From Trichosphaerium sp. ATCC 40318 (Eukaryota; Discosea; Flabellinia; Trichosidae), in assembly GCA_038496445.1 (NCBI GenBank), contig JALMLS010000516.1, positions 62,001-126,000 on the forward strand: 64,000 nt of DNA. The letters are read 5' to 3'. Each line of letters opens with the position of its first letter. Positions within the stretch are counted from its first letter, which is position 1. This document shows, in pieces, positions 57,448 to 64,000 of the stretch. The notes beneath the pieces were generated by a model. It saw nothing but the letters and a program-made list of their open reading frames with translations. It did no database searches and was not told where the DNA came from. The position numbers were made by a program, and so were the translations under genes.

Positions 57448-59536
57448 TTATGTACAAGTTTGGTATAATTTTTGTATACAATATGACGACAAAAGTACAA
57501 AAATAATCAAAAACTGAATAGCAAAATATCTGGTGTTATCTTGTGCTAGCCTCATAGCAACAACTTGAGTTTTGAGGGTTGCCATCTGTTCCAATAACTT
57601 AGCTTTATCCATTTCTAGTTTCTTCAAAGCAGTATTGGTGACAGAAGAGAATTCCTTGACAGATTCCTGAGCCTCGCATTTGGCAAGTTTTTTCGACTTT
57701 TTCAGTATTTGTTTGGGTTTTAGTTGGACTTTTGGTTGTTTTTTAGGCTCTTGTTTTTTTAGCTTATCTACATCTTGAGCCTTCTTTGATACTTGGTTAT
57801 TATTTTCTTGATAATAATACCCATTAGAAACACCCAAAACTGGCATTGGCTTCTTTTCAGTTTCTTTCATTTCTTGTTTTTTTCTTTGTTTTTTCTTAGG
57901 TTTTTTCTTCTTTCTATTCTTTTTTGTAGCTTGTTTTACCCACCAAGGTTTCTCCTTTGTGAGCCATGGACGGTCAGGACTTCCTACAAAAAGTTAATAA
58001 ACTTATACGTATATTTATACGAGTTAGAATAGGCCAAACGACCTTCTTAGTAGTCGCACAAACATTGTGAATTTCACTTGCTGAACATCAGTGGATTAGT
58101 GTACCTGTTCTAGACTTCCAATGAGGATAATCAAAAGCTGCTTTTCGAAGCGATTCAATAAAACCTTCAACACGTGTCGTTATGCAATCATCCACGATAC
58201 GCTTTGGAATCCATCCTAAAAAAAAAAACGATACGAGTCAACCTCTGTGGGTAAATATGTATTTTTTTAGCTTACCTTTAAGATCCGTATGCGTTATATA
58301 CGTTAACTTACTTCCGTACTTATCAAACGGCTCAATGAGGTACCCGCTTAAATAATACCAAGCTCTACATAGTCAAAGTCAGCTTCATGTATTAATAAAT
58401 TTTTTTCTTCAGTACCGTATACGTTCTCGCTTTTCAGGTACATTACCGTGTTGTACTGAATGGCTTATAATATAATACAATGTTTTTTTCAAATCACCTA
58501 CTTTATCAATCCATGATGATTGTTGGTAGCAGAAATCACGCCCTGATATAAGATCCACAGGAGACTAATAATTAGAGAAATCATAGAAAATCAAAACTGA
58601 AATTTACCTTGCCAGAATAGTATGCAATTTCATTCCAACCATCCAATTGCTGTATGCTAATAAACCATTAGGAACTAAGTAATGATATTTTGGTACGCAC
58701 TGTAGTTGTTCTTGGACATGAATATCCCATTTTGGGCGATACATGGAGTCATGTAGCACGTCATATAATACCTTAATACAAATTAACTTCACGTAAAATA
58801 AAGGCATGGGTTGTTGTTTAAAAGTTTGTCACACCTCTGGAAGTATTCTTGGGAAAGTACTTGATACCTTTACTATCTTAACACCAGAATTCTCATGCTT
58901 TTAAAACAGTGAGATTGTCAACTTTTTTGATTTTTTTGCGTACATGCTTTTCGAATACTTTGAGTTCTGTTGTATCAACACGTGACTGCCAACCATTGGT
59001 ATCGTTGCACCAATCACAAAATTTAGTAAAGTCGGACTAAATTATTTTGTCAATAAGGATAACCAATGACGTAAGGATTGCGTTACGCAAAGAAAAAGAA
59101 TTCAAAGAAAATTGTTCAATTTCTGAAATTTTGTAAAACTCGAAGATATTTTAAGGTTTTTTTTTTCCGTTTTATTGCCGCTTCCTTTTGGCTTTTTTGA
59201 CGTTTCGGGTACGTTAGGTTCTTAACCCTTTATGTTTTAATCGTAACAAAAGCTGTCAACGTGTTTGATAAGATTTCACTAAAAAAGAACTGTGGAAACA
59301 AACGTAAAAATAGTGGGTTTTTGTAGAGTTTGATCATAACAGGAGTTCATGCGTTTATCGATGTTTGGTGAACTATCTGCGTTCTGAAGTAGACTTTTCG
59401 TTTATTTTTTGCGTATTAGAAAACGTACCAGTGATGCTAACGTGTATCCATCGACTTTTGGAGCGTCAGCGTCTTGGCAAATGTAAATAGGTTCTCTGGG
59501 TGTTAATTGTTCATTTTTGGGCGAAGGCAAAGCCAT
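57448..59536 (-). CDS. START-domain lipid-binding protein with C-terminal membrane anchor
   Basis: ATG 59536 (MALPSPKNEQLTPREPIYIC), then a 390-nt intron, the longest seen here. The START domain follows over several exons: DFTKFCDWCNDTNGWQSRVD, LPEVLYDVLHDSMYRPKWDI, GRDFCYQQSSWID, GYLIEPFDKYGSKLTYITHT, LKGWIPKRIVDDCITTRVEG. This matches PCTP/STARD-type domains that carry phospholipids or sterols. The last exon is Lys-rich (KKNRKKKKPKKKQRKKQE), a coiled coil (LKKLEMDKAKLLEQMATLKT) and a C-terminal membrane helix (FAIQFLIIFVLLSSYCI). This suggests a tail-anchored lipid-transfer protein at a membrane contact site. Beside the lipase-like gene it may share lipid biology. Confidence 0.8.
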
Positions 59537-59711
59537 GTATGCCTGCCGCTCGGCGTCGAAGTCATTACAGAGACTTTAAGCAATAATGGCTTAGCAACGG
59601 GAGAAAATGGGCTACAACGCATCAAATAATCAAATGATGGCGCGACGTGAATTTATAGCAACATAATCCAGCCTTGCGTTAAAACACCAAAAAAAAAACT
59701 TTTGCGCCAAA

Positions 59712-61656
59712 ATGCGACACCCTCGAGGTTATTGGACGTCTTTAGAGCGTCAACGAAGCTTTATGGACTCTACAATTGTTCCTAAGCTTCAAATACGTAA
59801 ACCAAGTGATTGGTACAAAGTTACATCAACAACGTTAATAACCAATGGCGGTGGCCCGATTTTGTTCAAGTACGCTTTGTGTATTCTCACAATTACGCCT
59901 GACGATCCAAAAGATACGGTGGATCAGTATCTAAAGCGATTAAAACAATTTATCCTGAACACAGGTTATTAAGCTCAGAATTCAGGTACAACGCCGCCAA
60001 CGCGCTTTGTTAAGTATTTTACGCGCCATGCGTCGAACAACATGTCATATAACGACTTACACCTGTTTTTTTAAACAGTTACGTTCCTCACAACTTCTGG
60101 GATTCCTCAACCAACAAACGTGATAAGTTTGATGCCATAGGGAAGAAACTTGGCATAACTAAGCTTGAGGATTGGTATAATATATCAATAGATCAAATGC
60201 AAGAACATGGTGTTGTGACATTACTTCATAGGTCAGTTTTTCACTGAAACATTTCAAGTGAAAAAAACCAAAATGACATGTCATTGCGTGTCAAATTTTT
60301 TGACAATATTTTCTTAGACACCGGTATTCTATGTGTTCAGTGTTAAAGAATGTATATCCTGAATTTGGATGGTCAAGTTGGCGGTTCAAGTACACTTTTT
60401 TGATTCTTTCTTTAATTTTAATTGTTTTACGTTAGGAGAGTTACAAGTCACATGTTTCAAAACCAACGCATGTGGCTTAATCGTTATGCTGAAAAATTAA
60501 ACGTTAAACATTTGGATGGTTGGTATAAGCATGTTTCAAGAGATATTGTGATGCTGGGAGGATTGCACATACTGCAGCCGTATGCCGCCTTTTTTTTGTT
60601 TTTTTTACACTTTGCTTGTTTTTCATGTAGTTACTTTTTTCTAGATACGGTCGCTCGCTATTCCAATGTCTAATGGTAATGTATCCTGAGCATAACTGGG
60701 AACCTGGAAGATTTGTGTACGCTAAAAAACTCAAAAGAATTAAAATAGCTGACAAATACAATGTCTTTCTAGATGTGCTCCAAAACAACACTGGGAGGAT
60801 GATACTAACCAAAGAGCATGGTTTAATAATACAGCACGCAACTTAGGAATTAAAACTCTTGATGGGTGGTATGCATGTGGTACAAAAGATATTGTACTTC
60901 AAGGTGGCGCTGGACTTCTCCTTCGGTACGTTCTAGTCATTCATGTATGCTTTGAGGTCTTTTTAACCTCATATAGGTATAACTCATCGCTTGCTCGTGC
61001 CATCACAACGCTATACAAGAATTACCACTGGTCTATGCAAAGGTTTAGGTAGCGTTTTAATCACTCAATAACACCAACTTGTTTGACGCTCAATTAGAGC
61101 AAGGGACGTTCCTATTATTTCTCCTAAACGCAAAGCACCTTTTGCTACACCACGTGGTTACTGGAAAGAACCTATCAATATTGTTGAGTTCATGAAAGGT
61201 GTTGAAGAGAGATTTGGTATTTCTTCACCTGAACAATGGCACGCTCTTAGATTTACGTTAATATTTTTGTTTCTTTCGTTGTTTCGTCCTTGAGATTTTA
61301 AAGAGTGAACCTCACAATTGCAAAGTATAACCTCTTGGTTGAACGTTATCTTTGATGCCTATAAGTAAACGTTGCCATGAGTGCTATCTTGTGCTTTTTT
61401 TGATTTACTTTTTTAGGTATCGAATGTCTACGTTACACCTTAGACAACTGAATGGTGCTGGATACCTTAATTATTTCCCAAGCGTATTGAATAAAGTATA
61501 TCCTGATCATGAATGGAATTTACAACATTTTAAGTTACATTCACGACGCTCTGTACAGCAGTAAGTAAAAAAACCACAAATGTTTGTTTTAACTATTTTT
61601 CTAGTACATTAATTCAAGGTCTTTCGGAAATGTTTCCAAATATAAGTACGAGCTAG
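59712..61656 (+). CDS. DWY...YPEHxW tandem-repeat protein (copy 2)
   Basis: ATG 59712 (MRHPRGYWTSLERQRSFMDS) to TAG 61654-61656, about ten exons. Five repeat units are readable: SDWYKVTSTTLITNGGG with IKTIYPEHRLLSSEF; LEDWYNISIDQMQEHGV with LKNVYPEFGWSSWRF; LDGWYKHVSRDIVMLGG with LMVMYPEHNWEPGRF; LDGWYACGTKDIVLQGG with ITTLYKNYHWSMQRF; PEQWHALRF with LNKVYPDHEWNLQHF. One intron splits each unit after the LLxR segment and another follows the W..F end, so a repeat equals two exons. This points to growth by exon duplication. No catalytic motif was seen. Function unknown. Confidence 0.75.
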
Positions 61657-61865
61657 TGGTAAAATAAAACAAAGTGTATTTTTAGAAAACCTGTTTCTTC
61701 AGTTCAACACCAAAACAATCAAAAAGCGCTGTATTTTTTTTCATTCTACTTTGAGAAGAAACACATGATAACAGGTAAAGGGATCTTTTTTTTATTATTC
61801 GCTACAATACCACGATCAGTACCAAGTACGAATAAAGAGTGTTGGCCGGTTTTTTTGGGTCTTGT

Positions 61866-62375
61866 TTACTTGGCAGTGACATCAGCTTCCTTTGAAACAC
61901 CGCCCCATTTTGAGTAGTCGACCTCAAATTTAGGAGCCAATTGAAAGATACCATGGAAGTTTTGTTTTGGCATGTCCTTGTCTAGCTTTGGGAATGCAAA
62001 CTTGAATCCTTTGGACTTGCATCTAAACAAGTAGGTACTTGGTAAGCAGAAAAGAACACAAACTTTTGGAGTTAAAAAGAACGTTTTTTTTCAAAGAATG
62101 AAAGTGGCTTTTTGTAAACCGACGTACCCTCCAGCGGCAATGTGACCAAAGTCAAGGGTGACTTTGTCAAGATCACCAGAACCTCCACAAGTCATGACCT
62201 CAGAGTGGAAAGGAGAGTCTTCATCAACATCGACATAAGCCAAGCAGTCGGTGATTGGGATTGGGAGCTTATTGGTAAAGTTGACTTTACAACAGTATGT
62301 TGTCTTGTCATCGAGGTTTGCTGGTACGGTGTACTCAACTTTAACGCATGCGTCTTCAACACAGATAGAAGTCAT
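61866..62375 (-). CDS. conserved-looking small protein, 134 aa, unknown
   Basis: Two exons (62375-62128 and 62022-61866) with a 105-nt intron join in frame to exactly 134 codons. The N-terminal half is beta-rich with several Cys (MTSICVEDACVKVEYTVPAN, TTYCCKVNFTNKLPIPITDC, MTCGGSGDLDKVTLDFGHIA); the C-terminal half is basic and aromatic (CKSKGFKFAFPKLDKDMPKQ, KFEVDYSKWGGV). There is no signal peptide. Codons are mostly C- or G-ending where choice exists (GTC, AAG, GAC), unlike most neighbours, which suits a highly expressed gene. The fold could be an immunoglobulin-like sandwich, but I did not recognise a family. Confidence 0.75.
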
Positions 62376-63630
62376 TGTTTTTATGAGTTGTTGTTTGTTG
62401 TTTGGGTGGATGGTGAGAAATGAACGCATTTTAAGCAAGATTAAGTCATTACCATGTCACCTTTCTCCGTTTTGAGAGTACTGACAACCACGGAAACTTG
62501 TGGTGAGTAGGTGTTTATACATCAAAGGTAAAAGTAAAGGTAAAAACCAAGATAAAATTTGCGTTCGTCCGTTTAATGTTCGTTCAACAATTGTGAGTGT
62601 GCTCTTTTGGCTAACGATGAACTAGTCTACTAACAGAATAATAACAAGGCACGTTTTGGTGAAGGGCAAAAAAAAACGTGATAAAGCTCACCAAACTTGC
62701 GTAATTCAACTTGTTTCAGGGTTACTGCTATAGGAGAAACCATGTCAATAAGCAAAACGTGGATGACATTTTGTGAGAGCTGACAATAATGTTATGATAA
62801 CAGAAATGTTTATTGACTTGCAGTCAATAATCTGCGAATGTCATATTCCTTGCCATGGGACTTGGTTGCAGATCTAGTACATACCTCCACGCCAATACCA
62901 TCCTTCTTCCACTACAATTATCTAAGGGTTACAGTACAAAATTTCGTATTGGAATAGTTGTAGACATGAATTATCCACAGTTGAACGCTAAAATCAGTGC
63001 ATTACTATATAAGGCTTTTGACGTTGTTGAGCATGTACTTGTTTGTAAACACAAGGAACTTTTAAACAAATAGTAAGCGCTGCGGTGTACCAGTGCATTT
63101 AGTTCCACTAGCAATTCGTAAGTAATATATTAATACTTGTTTCAACACTATGATGATTCTGGTATACTTTGAACGAAAACAGAAAAGAAAAACGTGGAGT
63201 GCTTGTGGCATGTACAAAGACATTAGGTTGAAGTTCAACTGTCAGCGGAAAAATTGGCGGAAACAGAAACTGTTAAAATCTGAACTTTGACCCTAAATAT
63301 CCGAAAAGTGTAATTTTTGCCCAAAAAAGGTATCTTGGAGTTGGTGTGACGTTTTATGCTGTCATCCTATTTGTGTATTGTTGATCAATGCGTTGCCCAT
63401 TTGAAAATCGCCTGGTGTTCCTGCCAGAACAGTAGTACCAGGCTGTCCAATTGTAAAGAACAATCTTTGGCATTTTCCAGTGGCTCAAATAGCGATGTAT
63501 GACGTTGTGGTGTTCTTTGAATAACAACCGTTGAGTTCGTTGCGTTTGCTGACGAATTCGTTACTTTTTGAGATTCGTTTGACTTTTCCGACTAAAAGTG
63601 GCGTAAGCATAAAAACATTTATAAGAAGCT
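62376..63630. other. mostly intergenic; one weak short frame
   Basis: A 72-codon frame starts with ATG at 62855 on the plus strand (MGLGCRSSTYLHANTILLPL, later FRIGIVVDMNYPQLNAKISA). It has reasonable composition but no splice context or recognised homologue. The remaining DNA, including the region before the catalase-peroxidase start, shows no gene. Confidence 0.35.
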
Positions 63631-64000
63631 ATGACATCTCTTGTTTACGCATTGCTGCCCTTAGTTGTTCTATTGGGTGTTAATGCCGTTTGTCCTGGAC
63701 AATACTTTGGTACTCCACCTGCAAACCACTCACCAATACCTACAATCGCGCAGTACAATGCTCTTTTGGAGAATATTGACATAAAAGCCATAATGACCGA
63801 TATTACCGCTCTTTTTACTGAATCTCAAGACTGTTGGCCTGCTGATGACTTTGATGGCTTCCAAACTTACGGTCCTTTTTTTATTCGCTTAGCATGGCAT
63901 TGTTCTGGTTCTTTCAGGGACACTGATGGCGCTGGTGGTTGTGGCGGCGGTAGACAACGTTTTGAACCCGAAAGAAGTTGGGACGACAACACTAACTTAG
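63631..64000 (+). CDS. secreted catalase-peroxidase (class I haem peroxidase), partial
   Basis: ATG 63631 opens a frame that runs off the right edge. A signal peptide is clear (MTSLVYALLPLVVLLGVNAV, cleavage near the following CPGQ). Then come GPFFIRLAWHCSGSFRDTDG with the distal haem Arg-Trp-His triad (RLAWH), and GCGGGRQRFEPERSWDDN, the conserved segment after it in KatG-type enzymes. Such enzymes reduce hydrogen peroxide; the secretion signal places it outside the cell or in an endomembrane organelle. No intron is seen in the first 370 nt. Ascorbate or cytochrome c peroxidase is less likely because of the wording after the triad, but the C-terminal domain is outside the window. Confidence 0.75.
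   Translation, partial: MTSLVYALLPLVVLLGVNAVCPGQYFGTPPANHSPIPTIAQYNALLENIDIKAIMTDITALFTESQDCWPADDFDGFQTYGPFFIRLAWHCSGSFRDTDGAGGCGGGRQRFEPERSWDDNTNL

Noticed and set aside
1-64000. tRNA, rRNA, CRISPR arrays or bacterial operons
   Set aside because: No T-arm/anticodon pattern, rRNA core or regular spaced repeats were seen; gene structure is eukaryotic throughout.

Overview
The window is nuclear DNA of a compact, intron-rich, AT-rich eukaryotic microbe. Almost every gene is cut by short spliceosomal introns (mostly 36-80 nt) with GT-AG ends, many donors reading GTACG(T), and TACTAAC/CTAAC-like branch sites. There are no operons, tRNAs, rRNAs or CRISPR arrays. I cannot name the species. PT/APT-rich surface stalks, beta-helix and GCC2/GCC3-type ectodomains and a secreted catalase-peroxidase suit a free-living protist or alga, but that is inference.

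Layout. 1-3.5 kb: an F-box/LRR gene running off the left edge, a 5'-truncated non-LTR retroelement with target-site duplications, a decayed MORN-like (YwqK-type) repeat gene and a second F-box/LRR gene. 3.6-9.7 kb: two type I surface proteins with beta-helix-like ectodomains, a KCTD-type BTB protein and a secreted GH16-like protein lacking its catalytic acids. 10-15 kb: an E2-like protein with the catalytic Cys replaced by Ser, and a large PH-domain protein. 15.7-18.4 kb: a DONSON homologue. 18.5-25 kb: a secreted single-exon protein, another MORN-like relic, and a diverged F-box/SNF2 ATPase. 25-32 kb: F-box/WD40, Gfo/Idh oxidoreductase, F-box/Cys-rich and an intact MORN-like repeat protein. 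32-37.6 kb: a second F-box/SNF2 ATPase with canonical motifs, and an AlkB-type dioxygenase. 37.7-45.2 kb: a CBS-type protein, two convergent related F-box proteins, a small two-exon gene and a third F-box/LRR gene. 45.2-46.9 kb has no convincing gene. 46.9-53.6 kb: a giant multi-exon protein with propeller-like, alpha-solenoid and RCC1 regions. 53.8-61.7 kb: two genes made of the same DWY...YPEHxW repeat, enclosing a monoacylglycerol-lipase-like hydrolase and a START-domain membrane protein. 61.9-64 kb: a small abundant-looking protein and the start of a secreted catalase-peroxidase.

Main theme: nine F-box-type genes (three LRR, two SNF2, one WD40, one Cys-rich, two with propeller-like tails) lie in 45 kb with a BTB protein and a Cys-less E2. 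This looks like a lineage-expanded store of ubiquitin-ligase substrate adaptors. Inverted paralogue pairs and decayed copies show that local duplication is active. Coordinates of multi-exon genes run from start to stop codon and include introns; splice sites were read by eye.
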